NCBI GenBank assembly: GCA_013365325.1
Contig: JABVXV010000156.1
Span: 1 to 64,000, forward strand
DNA: 64,000 nucleotides
Origin: Dipetalonema caudispina
Lineage: Eukaryota; Nematoda; Chromadorea; Rhabditida; Onchocercidae
Direction of reading: 5' to 3'
Each line of letters opens with the position of its first letter. Positions within the stretch are counted from its first letter, which is position 1. The notes below the pieces were generated by a model. The model was not told the DNA's origin. It searched no databases and saw only the letters and a program-made list of their open reading frames with translations. Of the stretch, positions 26,225 to 38,110 are shown one piece after another. Position numbers and translations under genes: made by a program.

Positions 26225-26550
26225 CGGTTCAGGGCCTTTTGCAATTTTAGCTGATGCTATAGAAGAAATGCCCAAATATGCAAGCTTCTTGAAAAAAGTT
26301 AGCAATCAATAAACTCATCCAATTAAATTCATCCATTGGTTAAAATTCTGATTATTTTTACGTTTGACATGGCAATACATAACAACTTTGTTAATCGTTT
26401 AAATTTTGGCCTATAAACAGAACTGTTTTCTGGTTATCCCTCCTCCAATACATATCGAATCAGTTGTCGTTAACCACTCAACTGCTGTTGAAACTATCGC
26501 ATGCAATGACAAAAGGTCAAATTTTATAAGAGAATGATATGCTGCTGTTG
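26225..26550 (+). pseudogene. Possible coding remnant
   Basis: After an acceptor-like TACGGTTCAG, the plus strand reads GPFAILADAIEEMPKYASFL and stops near 26311. A second patch at about 26420-26550 is open in two frames (LVIPPPIHIESVVVNHS in one). Both patches have more coding-like composition than the surrounding DNA but cannot be joined into one reading frame by visible splice sites. They may be a decayed gene or mobile element, or isolated exons. No family is recognised. Confidence 0.2.
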
Positions 26551-29500
26551 TGAAAGTTTTCCTTCTTGTTGATTATGAGTTTTTGGAAGAGAGGTTCTTT
26601 CCCTTTTTATTTATCAATATTAAGCGTTAACGTAGAATTTATTGGAATAACAGATGAATAATACGAGCAGCTAGTAGAAAATATGATAGATTTTAGCAAT
26701 AAGTGAAGTTGACCGATCGCTGAAAAGTCAGATTCAGGTGTGAGAAATAGGAGGGTTTTATCATCATAAACAGAGTTTAAACAAAGGATTACCAAATTAC
26801 AATGTGATAAATCATAAACAAGATTAATTTAGACAAATAATTGTCAAATTAACATGTGATAAATCCTTAATCTTAATCTTAAACAAAGCTGTTATTGAGT
26901 TAAATGACCTATATTAACAATTTATAAGATGAACTGTTTCATTACGAAATGAAGCATCAATTACTTTAATTACAAGAAATGTATTATTCCTTCGTTCGCG
27001 AAATTCATTTAGATTTCGCAACAGCTGCTGTAAAATTTATCTATCCTTTATTTAATAGGAAAAAAAAAAAAAAAAAAAAGGAATTAAAACACGAATTATA
27101 CTTTAACAACTGTATAAATATTAGCTTTCAGCAACATATATTTTCGATTTTGATCGTACTGCAATCAATGATCAACAATTCTATTTGTATCAAAATACTG
27201 CAATATTTCTCTTGCAACTTCAAAAGTAAGCTAATTGTTCTCAAGCTGATTCTTAAAATTTACTTCTACACAGTAAATTTAGTTCAGTTTTTCGATTAAA
27301 TAAAAGTGTAAAAAAAAAAAAATTCTTCAAAATTAACAATAATTTCAACTTGTATTTTCTTGTACAACAAATAATGAGAGCAAATTTGGTTCCTAACAAA
27401 ATGGAAATCAACTAATCTACTTCAAAAAAAAAAAAATGCATAATTAAATCAACAATAAATGAAGAGTGAAACTTGTATATTTACAAGGAATTAAATAAGC
27501 ATATATAGACTAAGCATCAACCATAATCCGATCTATTCAACGACTACCAAATACTCTCTCTATCAACTTTTATTATATTCCATACAATTTGGAAGAGATT
27601 TTTAGCTCTAACAATATATTCGAAATATTTTTTGCTGACATATATATTTAGAGTAGAAATTGAAATTTCATACATTTAAAGTATGAAATATTTTCAATCA
27701 ATAAAATTTTGTTTTACTTTCACCAAGACATCCCATATTTTTCCTTTCAATTATACATATGTACAGCTCATCATTATCTTCGTTTACATTTCATCTATTA
27801 CAATGGAAGTTATTGTATTTTAAATCATTCATCTGTTCAAAATTTATACAATTTAGATGAAAATTTGATTGAATGAATTGTTTAGGCTAAGGTAAAATTA
27901 TTGAAAATTGCAATAATTGGAAGTGTTTAAGTGTTAAATTCAACTATAGCTGTTATGTTAAGTTTTCATTCATTAGCTCATATCATAATTTGATTCAATT
28001 GTAGTATATGATCTAAAGTATCAACAAAAAAAAAAAAAAAAAAAAAAAAAAAGAAATCATACTTTTTTTTTTAATATAGTTAAGATATTAAAATCGATAG
28101 ATATTAGGTAATAAAAGTTATTAACGAAGAAATAAGATAAGCATGGAAACTTGATAGGCAAATAAATGATCAATAAATATATCTATAAGCAATTGATAAA
28201 ATTTTTGTGATAAAATAGAGCACTTAATTAATTGTGTTTTAAACTATGTTAGCTAGAAATTTGAACTAGTTTAAATGCATTTAATTAATGTACTTTAAAT
28301 CAAATTAACTAGAACTGTGAACCAGTTTAAATAAAGTTGAACTGTTTTGGTACTTAAATTAAAATTAACTAAGCTAGCAAATAAAGAATGAAATTGTACT
28401 CAATTTTGATTGCTTAAAAAATATTCGAGAAAAACGAACGCATAGATGAAATAAAAAAAAAGTAAAAAAAAAATGTTGAAAATATAGCATGATTAACCAA
28501 AATTTTAGCTTCTTATTTGATTGTTTCCGATATGGATTCATTTAGTTTCTATTCTTAATTAATCAAATTATACCTCTTTGGTAAAGCATTGATAGCTACA
28601 ATCAGTAAAAGATTATATCGTTTATGCTTTCCAAAATATACCTTAAAGTTCTATTTTCAAATTAAAAATGAAAATCTGTAAAAAAAAAACATTTCGAATT
28701 ATAAAAATTAATACTTCTTAATAAGTAACAATTTCTCCTTTATGTTATTAATTGGCACACAATAAATGATGGCAAAATTAAATTAAATTATCATAACAAA
28801 TGCATTACAAATGATAATGAGATAATTGAAAAAAAAAATGATAGGAGAAAAAATGTTAACAAAAAGAAAAATATTTGTAAAATAATGGTTACAGAGAAGT
28901 TTGGACTAATTAATATATTCGAAAATGCTGCATTATTTTCAAATGAAACAGGAAATTTGACAGTGTAATAAAATTAAACGAGAAAAAAAAAAAAATGAAC
29001 AAAGTTTGCCTATTGTACCGTTATCAGTGACCAAATTGAATACCATAATTGATGATGAAACAACTAAATCATTAATTATTTTTGCATTTCTTTATGAAAA
29101 AGTTAAAAAATATTAAATTACTAAAAGTTTAAATTAGTTGCAAATATATTGAACAACAATTGTTCAATTTCTTGAACTACTTAATATTAGCATTTTCTCA
29201 AAATTGTTGAAAAAATTTTCAATGAAAGCAATGACGAATTTGCTACATCCTTTTTCATTTGCTAATCTATGCAATGAAAACTAAATATAGATTATAGGAT
29301 GGATAGTATTAAATGATCAATGAGCAGCTAATATAAGGCCATTTTCTAACGAATTCCTTATGCAAATGCAAATTAAACTTTGCTATTAAGTTGTTTTGCA
29401 TAAGCGGTTTACTTTACTACCTTTATCACTGATTATATTTGATGTTTCAATCAAATTGCAGTAAAAGCGTCGATCTATGAAATTCTATCATGACGAATAC

Positions 29501-31026
29501 ACTGATAAATTTGATTTTCGATGGATTTAAATTCGAAATTTAACAAAATTTCGACTCAGGAACAAATCATAGAAATTTCTTTTTTTTGTTTTTCACTTAA
29601 ATCCCACATCAGAAATTGCAATTACGCATTGGATTGTCCGATCGTCTATATCGGATTTTTTTTATCTTTTCATTTTTGTCCATCCATTTCATGAAGAATT
29701 CATTGTTTGCATAAGCATTATTTTTCACGTCAATTTATTTGGTGGATTATTCGTATCTTTCATTTGTTTTATTTTTATTTTTTTTTTTTTTCATTTAAAA
29801 AGTTGAAAATATTTCAAAATTTCACATTTAATCAACAGTTTTATTTTTTTTATTACTCTAATTACATCGTCAATAATTAATTTTAATAGCCAAATTTGCT
29901 TCGCATCAATTAAAAAACATCGCATACATGTGATCATTTCTTGAAAGAAAGAAATAGTTCAAGTTGTAAAGAAATTTAAAATTTTTTAAACATATCTTTG
30001 AGATTATATGATATAATATTAAGCAATAAATATCATCAATTTCTATTTCACTTTTTTTTTTTTTTCAATTATTGGCGATAAAAATTAAGGTAAACATTTA
30101 AAAATACAATTTAGATAGAAGTTTTTTGCAATATAAACTATTGTTAATATATATTAAATCAATGTTTTGATGATAATTTTTGTAATGGAAATGAATTGCA
30201 ACAATTTTTCGGTATTATTTGCATTGATTAATTTGTTACAATTTGTAACTTCCTCATTATTGTAATATTTGTTCCGTTATTTCTCAATCAAACTTCGAAT
30301 TAATTTGAAATTATTACACGAAATAAATATTATGTGGTAAACGTATTTAATAATTCACTACGAAATCTCAAACATTTCTTAGTTTCAATTTTGATTAATC
30401 AAACATTATTTATGTATTTGTTTCGATCATAATTTTTAAAATTATTTTAATTGAAATTCATAAAAGATTTTTTTTTTGTTTAAATTATATCGTTCAAAAT
30501 TTGATGAAAAATGTTTACAATTAATTAAAATGTTTCCAATTGATTCAATTAATTAGATACTGATGAGAGATGTTTGCATTTGTTGATAATTTTGTGTTTG
30601 TTGCAACGAACTTAGGGATAGATAGATTTTGAAAGGATAAAATGCTTTGTATGAATAATTTATAAATATTAAATATAAATACGAGATATGTTGAAAATGC
30701 CCAAATGAAATTAATAAATTTAAATTTAGTTTAAGATATATTTAATAGAACATTTGATCGAAGTATATTTTGTTGAACTTTTTATGAAATATTGAGAGTA
30801 ATCCTGATGGTAATTTGTCCTTAAATTTCAATTTTATTTCTATGTTTATGGTAAGCTTCCAGATCAATAATAACCTTTAACCGGATTGAATGAATCAGTC
30901 TGCTCATAATTTACCTTTAATCCTTAATTAAAATCTTTAATTAAACGAACAAGTCTAATAATAATTTGCTTTTAATCTTTGATTAAACTAATAAGTTTGA
31001 TGATAATTTTACCACAACTACATGAT

Positions 31027-31100
31027 ATGATCTTTCCGGTTGTACCTAACACTTGGAAAATATATGATCTTTCCGGTTGTACCTAACACTTGGGAAATAT
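31027..31100. repeat. 37-bp tandem duplication
   Basis: Two adjacent copies (31027-31063 and 31064-31100) beginning ATGATCTTTCCGGTTGT that are nearly identical. They lie about 700 bases upstream of calm-1 in otherwise AT-rich DNA. Confidence 0.92.
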
Positions 31101-31461
31101 ATTTGAATGAATAAATGACAAATATCATGATTCAAGCAATTATTCGAATTTTTAAATTTACAAAAATAAGCTTTAAAAGCAATTCCATCCATTCCTCATT
31201 TAATGTCATCAATTTATAATCATAATATGAGGAAATTTTAGTTAAACAAACTAAATTTACATTTAATTAAAATATTATCATTTACTTAAATACATTTCCT
31301 CATTAGAAATATAATTTCATTTGATAATTAAAATGGAAGAAGAAGAAGAAAATATGGTGGAATTATTTCATTTGATAAATGTTTGTTCATTCATGGATGA
31401 TGATGATGATATGAAACAGGAAAGAGAGGAAGAAAGCTCAGGATAAATGAGTGTTGGTAGA

Positions 31462-31554
31462 TGGATCGATGGATAGATGGATAGATGGATAGATGGATAG
31501 ATGGATGAATGGATGAATGGATAAGATGAATTGAAAGGATAGATGGATAGATGA
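31462..31554. repeat. GATAGATG microsatellite
   Basis: Tandem GATGGATA/GATGGATG tetranucleotide-type repeats, interrupted near 31523-31540, about 220-310 bases upstream of the calm-1 start. Confidence 0.9.
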
Positions 31555-31672
31555 GTGAAGGGAAAATGTAGTAAATTTTTATTGTTTGAGGTGAGAGGAA
31601 GAATGAAAGGGTTTAGTTTTAGCTAGCTTTTCCTCTTCCTTTTCAAATGATCTATAAGAGCTAATAGCTAAC

Positions 31673-31696
31673 TAACTAGCTTGCATAAGCTAGTTA
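31673..31696. promoter_or_regulatory. Perfect 10-bp hairpin upstream of calm-1
   Basis: TAACTAGCTT, a GCAT spacer and the exact reverse complement AAGCTAGTTA. It sits in a cluster of AGCTA/CTAACT motifs (31620-31700), 75 bases before the calm-1 ATG. It could be a protein-binding palindrome or only a fold. Function is inferred from position alone. Confidence 0.4.
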
Positions 31697-31754
31697 ACTC
31701 TACCTTATACAAATTTCACTTCCCTTTTACTTCGAAATATTTATTTATTGTGCT

Positions 31755-31763
31755 TATTTACAG
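31755..31763 (+). promoter_or_regulatory. Acceptor 7 bases before the calm-1 start
   Basis: TTATTTACAG ends at 31763, directly followed by an out-of-frame ATG (31764) and then the real start at 31771. This is typical of a nematode SL trans-splice site, though a 5' UTR intron is possible. The upstream ATG opens an 8-codon frame that overlaps the main start. Confidence 0.5.
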
Positions 31764-31770
31764 ATGAATT

Positions 31771-33786
31771 ATGGGCAATACTGGTAGTTCAATAACTGAT
31801 CTAAACTTATTCTCGAAGGGTGGCATTTTTACGCGAGATCAAATTGATGAATATCAGGTTAATCAATTTTTATATTCTTAATACTATTTAATAAGCATCA
31901 TAAAGAATACATTCAATTATTACATAATAAGTAATTAATTAGAAAAATAAATGTTTGCTTCTTACTTTATTATTAATAGATGTTGAAGTAATCGATCCAT
32001 CCTATCATCATATCACAAAATGTTGTATAAAGAAGGAACAACTATTACATCAAAATTTTGTTACTAACAAATTACAACAAGCATGGATCACATTGTAATT
32101 TATAGTAGATATTAGAAAAAATAATTTTTGTAATACTATAAATTGTAAGTATAATATTAATATTGCAATAATTTATCTTTTATAACTATTATTTTGACCG
32201 CTAATTAGTATGAATGTGAAGGAGAGTAAATTTTTATTAATCATCGTATCATTGATAAGTAGCAAAACAATCGATCCGTCCGATTTATCATCATATTACG
32301 GACGTGTATTGTGAATATTTTTATGAAATAATTTGTTATTTCATGTATTTTAACATTATTTAAGTGAAGTTTAAATATATGTAGATGTATAACTAGCATA
32401 GTATATGACGAACGTGATACGTGATACGTGAGATGTAAAAGAGACTTATAATATTAATTTTTATAATATTAATTTTTTTCTCCATTTTTTGACAACAATT
32501 TATAAGAATTGAACTCATTGAGGAAAAAAAAAAAAGAAAAAGCGACAGATTGCTATTTTTTATTATAATTTTTTTTTTTAAATAAAATAAAAAAGAAGAA
32601 TATTTATTTAAAAAAAATTTGTTTTCAATTTTAGGATTGTACATTTTTCACAAGAAAAGACATCTTACGTTTATACAAACGATTCTATGCACTGAATCCG
32701 ATCAAAGTACCGACAAATATGCAAGGGAATCGTCCGGCTATTATAACGCTATGTTTTGAAGAAATTGAAAAAATGCCTGAGCTACGAGTAATACTTTTAT
32801 TTTATTGATTTAAAAAATTTTAGAAAATTTTTCGAATGTAAAATTTTGAATTTTCCGGAAAATCCATTTCGACGACGAATTTGTCAAGTGTTTTCGGATG
32901 ATGGCGCTGGTAATTTGACATTTGATGATTTCTTGGATATGTTTTCCGTTTTTAGTGAAATGGCACCATTACAACTCAAATTGAAATACGCATTCCGAAT
33001 ATACGGTATTTGATTCTTCTACTTTATAATTTACTATTCATTAAAATTTAACCGATATGAAGAAATGAAAATTTTAATGTAAATTTGTTTTAATTAAATT
33101 TATTGAAAATAAGAAAATTATTGAATAATAGTAATTTATGGATTTTATAGATTTTGATGGTGATGATCAGCTTGGTCATGATGATTTAAGCAAAATTATT
33201 CGATGTTTAACACGTGATGAATTATCGGATGAAGAGGTTGAATTTATCATTGAAAGGGTAAGATAATACATTATCATTTTTAAATGTCATTTTTTTTCTC
33301 CTATAAACTAATAATGTATAGGATTAGTAACATAATTGTATATACTTTTTTTTTTTTCTTTGTTCAATATTAGCTAATAGCTAAGAATGATTGGCTATCT
33401 ATAAATTAAATTAGAATAGATAAAATGATTAAAAAAGAAAAAAAAAAAAAGCAAAATAAATAAAAAAGAGATGCATACAGTGCCATTTTCAGTTTTTAAT
33501 TAGTAGATGATTTTTAATTGCTTGAATTCTTCCCATAATTAGAGTTGAATTGAACTGTGAAAGAAAGTTGAAATAATTTGAAAACTGTGCTTATCGATTA
33601 TTTTATAAATTTGTTATTTATATTCCAAAATAAGCATCTTTGCCTTTTGAATTGATCTTTTTTTTTTTCGTTTAGGTAATCGAAGAAGCAGATCTTGATG
33701 GTGATGAGCAAATATCATATGCCGAATTCGAACATGTCGTTTCACGTTCACCTGATTTCATCCGTACTTTTCATATCCGTATTTAA
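31771..33786 (+). CDS. calm-1: Calcium and integrin-binding (CIB/calmyrin) protein
   Basis: EF-hand calcium sensor of the CIB family, closest to the CIB2/CIB3 type ([18 protein letters not shown], final TFHIRI). Exons: 31771-31857, 32635-32787, 32858-33005, 33151-33257, 33676-33786. They sum to 606 nt, or 201 residues, slightly longer than mammalian CIBs. The start MGNTGSS is a good N-myristoylation signal. Two canonical EF-hand loops are visible: [12 protein letters not shown] (130-141) and [12 protein letters not shown] (171-182); the N-terminal pair is degenerate, as in the family. Intron 2 (32788-32857) has donor GTAATA but ends TTTTCCG, with no usable AG in phase. The exon 3 start was chosen because it gives an uninterrupted family match. 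An AATAAA lies 29 bases after the stop. The gene symbol is by family resemblance. Confidence 0.9.
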
Positions 33787-34926
33787 TAGAACTGGATTAT
33801 GTAATGTTCATTTAAATAAACTTCTAAATCTTTGTCAATTAGTGTAATTACACGAAGCTTCGCACTCTGATTTTATCAAAGCATATAGCTGCCAACTTTT
33901 CAGTGATTTCTTCTCTGTCTAAGTAAATATCCCAGCATACTAATTAATGATAAGCATACTAGCTCATTAAAATGATAAGATTTCGCATTGCATAATTCGT
34001 TGTTCACTTATCAATTAATGGTTTAATGATGATTTATTAACCCATTACAAGGCTGATTATGAAATTTCAGAAACTTGTCCTAAACTGTCGTTAGAATGAA
34101 ATTTTGTATAAGTCGTTGATAATAAGACTTCTTTATATCAAATTGAAAGAAACGTGAAACATGCAAAAATCAATTTGTAGTAACTATCACTGAGCTCAAC
34201 ATTTACTCCATACTGAAAAAATTGACAAAATCAAGTTAAAGTATAGACCCGTTATGCTAAACATTCTGATAGAGACAAAATGATTCACAGCTATATCTCT
34301 TATAATGCTAACTGTTCTTCCATCACTATATCTTTCAAAAAAAAAAAAAAAAAAAAAAAGACAATGCAACATTTTGAAACATCTATGTATGTTAATAACT
34401 CCTTCTACTATTTAGAAAATCTGTGAACGACAACAATATCATTATAAAAATCCAATAGAGTGCAGTATCATTTTAAAACAAATGGAAATGAGTGTTCACA
34501 ATCTAAGTGAGGATTTCTTATAATGGGAAAATTGTATTTTCAGTTTTAAGCATTCTCACTCACATGTTATGAAGAACTTCGTACTACTTTCTTCTACAGA
34601 AAAATAAGGTAATAGCAATTTCCTCAACATAGGAAGTTCAATTTTCCTAAAACTAACAATTTCTCCATCGAGAAAATGATATACACTTATAATATAACAT
34701 AATTCAATGTAAAATAAAGACATAAAATCAGCAACGAAATAAAATAGAAATGGATTTGCTCAAATGTTCTCAAATATAAATATGGGAAATAAGAGATGGA
34801 TATTCGCGGTATAAGATGCATTCCTGGAAATTATAAACTGAGAAAAAGTATCAATTAAACAACAACGAAAACAAATACTACCATATGACACGAAACTGAC
34901 AAAATAAAATTCTACAGTTTATGCCG
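33787..34926. other. Convergent intergenic region
   Basis: Lies between the ends of calm-1 (+) and the stomatin-like gene (-). No exon-like sequence was found. It contains a run of about 20 A near 34340. Confidence 0.65.
33815..33820 (+). terminator. calm-1 polyadenylation signal
   Basis: AATAAA 29 bases after the calm-1 stop codon, implying a very short 3' UTR. Confidence 0.6.
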
Positions 34927-37900
34927 TCAGGAATGTTTTCCAGCATCCTTTGTTTCAATAGCAATTTGTTTCGATGGAAACCTAAACAAAAGCACATTAG
35001 GAAAAATTGAGGAAATTTCGAGAACAATAAAATAGACCAGAATGCGATTTTTCGAAATTTACATTTTTGAGAAGTTTAAATCAATGACTCACATGAATGG
35101 TTCCTTCTTCCCTGTCAATTTACTATAAACCGTTAGTGCTTGAGCAACCATACCGCTTGCATTAGCTAAATCAGATGGCACAATTATTGTATTTGTATCT
35201 TTAGCTATTTGTCCGAAAGCTGTCACATATTTTTCAGCCACTGACAAAGCTGCCGCATCATAGCCACCTGTTTTGTTTAACGATTCCGAAACCAGCTTGA
35301 TACTCATAGCTTGAGCCTGCGCATTTATCTGAATGGCTTCTGCCTAAAAATAAGAATTATTTCAAACAGTTTTATTACAACCTTAAGTTTTCTACATAAT
35401 GGCATGGTCGGCATGCAGCTTACAGTCTCATGCACTTTCTAGTAACAACTCCACCGAAACAGAAGGAAGCTTTGATTATAATAAATTTCAATCTACAATG
35501 CATTTTTGCAATTAAATCTGAAGTTTTGTCTTCAAACCACTGATATTCAAATAATTTCTCTACTACAACAACTCTACTACTAATGCTTTTGTCATATTTA
35601 ATCACTTGATCTAAATAAATACAAAAAGAGAAAACTGAAACGTAGCTTCGTTTCATCCAAATGGTCAAAATCAAGTACCTTGCCCCTGGCCTCATTAATT
35701 TTTTCCTGCATCGAAGCTTCTGATGCCAAAATGCGCGCTCGTTTTTCACCTTCTGCAATATTAATTGCTGCCTCACGTTTACCCTCTGACTCCAAAATTG
35801 CCGCCCGTTTCCGCCGTTCCGCTTCCACTTGCATCTGAAATAAACTTCAAAATCTCACAATATTGTCAATTGATTTTTTTTCTTGTGAAGAGAATAGCCC
35901 TTTTTTTGTAGTACTCTCCTTTCGTCATCAGTATTCTTTGGTTATGAAAAGAATACAACGACAACTTCCGAACAACCTCAAAAGCATAACATGGCATAGT
36001 GAAATTCACAATGAACTGTATCACTCTTGATCCAGCATTAATATTCATAGTTGATATATTTTGCATTGACTATATAAAATTAGGGTATATAAAAGAAAAA
36101 TTAAAGCTATGTGATGGGGAAGTATATCCCTACTAATGATAGATTAACTTCTAAAAATTATTTTAAGAGGACCTGCATTGCTTCCTGGATTTTTATAGGC
36201 ATCGTCATGTCCCCTGAAATTTGATACAATTTTATCATCTTATTAACTCATTCTTTTTAAAACAAATTTTACTTCCATCTTACTGCATAACGCAAGCGTC
36301 ACAAACAAAACGATTAATTTAAAAGCAAAGAAAGAATATACTCAACAAAATTCATCTCAAAATATCCATTACTAAAATCATTTGAACATTTGAAACTCCT
36401 AAATTTTGGATTGGTTCGATTGAAGTAAATACTTACTAATTTCATATCGCATACACTGCAATCCCCAAGGCTCGGCTGCTTTATTTATTGACTCTGCAAA
36501 ATGTGGAAATTTTTCGGCAAAGCATAAATTTCATTACAATTCCTGAAGTATCATTTAAAGTTCTGTAACTTAGCAATGTAGACAACCCAAACTTGATTCC
36601 AAGTTTCAATCCGAACAAACCGTCAGTTCGGTTCGCCTAACTAGCTATAACTTATCAGATACATCATACGCAAACTCGCCAACTGATAATGCACTCAACC
36701 GATTTCATTGTAGTACAAACATGGCACCACTAGTGACGCTATTAAAACAAACCGACGATATTGATGTTGAGTTGTTCGCGTTCCTTAAATACCGTATCCA
36801 GATTGATTTTGCCTACTTCCGAACGCATCGTTGTTTGTGCAAGCTGTGTAATCGCATATTCTGGATCTTCAACACCGTATGAAGCCTGGATGAAATTGGA
36901 TAAACTAGAATTTTATATCGGCCACAAATTAAACTTTGAAGAATTTCAATCGCTTACATTTCACAATAGGAAAATTGCAAATTTATATATTTGTGCTTTC
37001 AAAATACGGAGAAAACTGCTAATTTATATCTTTACGCCTTCAAAATATGGAGTACCTAAAATCGAGAAATGTGGAATGAAATTCATTTCATAATTAGTAA
37101 AAATTAGGAAAAAAAAAACTCTTTTATATACTTTGTACGGATCTACTATTCGCAAATAGAGAACTCCATCAATTTGCAATTGTACATTATCACTCGTTAC
37201 GGCACCCTGTTGTGGTACTTCAATTGCCAATTCTTTTAGTACTTGCACATATTTGATACGATCGAAAAATGGTAACAGAATATTGAGTCCCTGCAAGATT
37301 TTACTTTGTAAATTAATTTTAAAACAAAAATGCTTGGTTATCAAAGCTCCATCTAACAATTTCTATAAATAATAATTACATGATCGATTATTGAATTAAA
37401 AGTTTCCCTTTTTAATAATATATTTAAATTGAAATAAGTACTTACAGGATCTAAAATAGAATGGAACTTTCCCATACGTTCAACTACCCAAGCTTCCTGC
37501 TGCGGGACGAAATTTACAACAAAATTAGCCTTCCCACGGACAGCACCTCTTCGTTGAGTCAGGATGGTAGTATTGCTGAAATGATCCATCTTGATACATC
37601 AATTTTAGACTACAAACTTCTGTGAATATAAAAAATAAAAGCGAAAGTAAGACAATGTCTGAAGTAAATTGAATTAGACTTACATTAACTAAAACCTAAA
37701 TAAAAATAAGCTGAAATGAAATAAAATAAACTAAAATAGATTGAAATAAAACTACGAAATCATGAATGAATTACAATAGGATAAACTAGATCGAACTAAA
37801 ATGAGCCGAGTCAAAGTGAAGCAATTAAAATAAACTATAAGTAGCAAATTAAATTGAAATATAAATGAAATCAAGGACAATGAAGTTAATAGAAAAGAAC

Positions 37901-38095
37901 TGTAACTAAATCAGTCAAAAATTAAACCAAATTAAGAATAAAATTAAGTGGAAATAAATCAAACAATTTAAGATCTTAAAAACGAAATTCAAATAAACAC
38001 ACTTACGTGAATGGATCCAAAGAATTTAAATATGTACCAAAACGACCAAATGATGACGAATTGAAACTTCGCTTCAACGACAGTACTAAAGCCAT
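34927..38095 (-). CDS. stl-1: Stomatin-like protein 2, mitochondrial (SPFH)
   Basis: SPFH/prohibitin-family scaffold of the mitochondrial inner membrane (STOML2 type). Exons in transcript order: 38095-38007, 37575-37446, 37290-37132, 36885-36753, 36493-36437, 36213-36173, 35834-35679, 35343-35093, 34981-34927. They sum to 1071 nt, or 356 residues, the family's usual size. The N-terminus (ALVLSLKRSFNSSSFGRFG) is basic and Ser-rich with no acidic residues, like a mitochondrial presequence. The SPFH domain starts near residue 55 (VPQQEAWVVERMGKF, LQIDGVLYLRIVDPYK, YGVEDPEYAITQLAQTTMRS). A charged coiled coil follows (MQVEAERRKRAAILESEG), then the STOML2-specific tail (EKYVTAFGQIAKDTNTIIVP, GMVAQALTVYSKLTGK). 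The ATG is four bases after an ATTATTTTCAG acceptor, consistent with SL trans-splicing. The gene symbol is by family resemblance. Confidence 0.93.
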
Positions 38096-38099
38096 CTTC

Positions 38100-38110
38100 C
38101 TGAAAATAAT
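38100..38110 (-). promoter_or_regulatory. Acceptor 4 bases before the stl-1 start
   Basis: On the minus strand, ATTATTTTCAG immediately precedes GAAG and the ATG. This pattern fits an SL trans-splice site, or the end of a 5' UTR intron reaching into the minisatellite region. Confidence 0.5.

Larger units (their letters stand above)
21082..31770. other. Long AT-rich region with few features
   Basis: Over 10 kb between the minus-strand bre-4 group and calm-1 on the plus strand. Most is homopolymer-rich DNA, including a run of 27 A at 28026-28052, with no exon support. Exceptions listed separately are coding-like islands at 24828-25277 and 26225-26550, duplications at 26117-26219 and 31027-31100, and the microsatellite and hairpin just before calm-1. 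Four imperfect TACCGTAY or GATACTGTAT elements cluster at 25420-25615. Confidence 0.6.
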
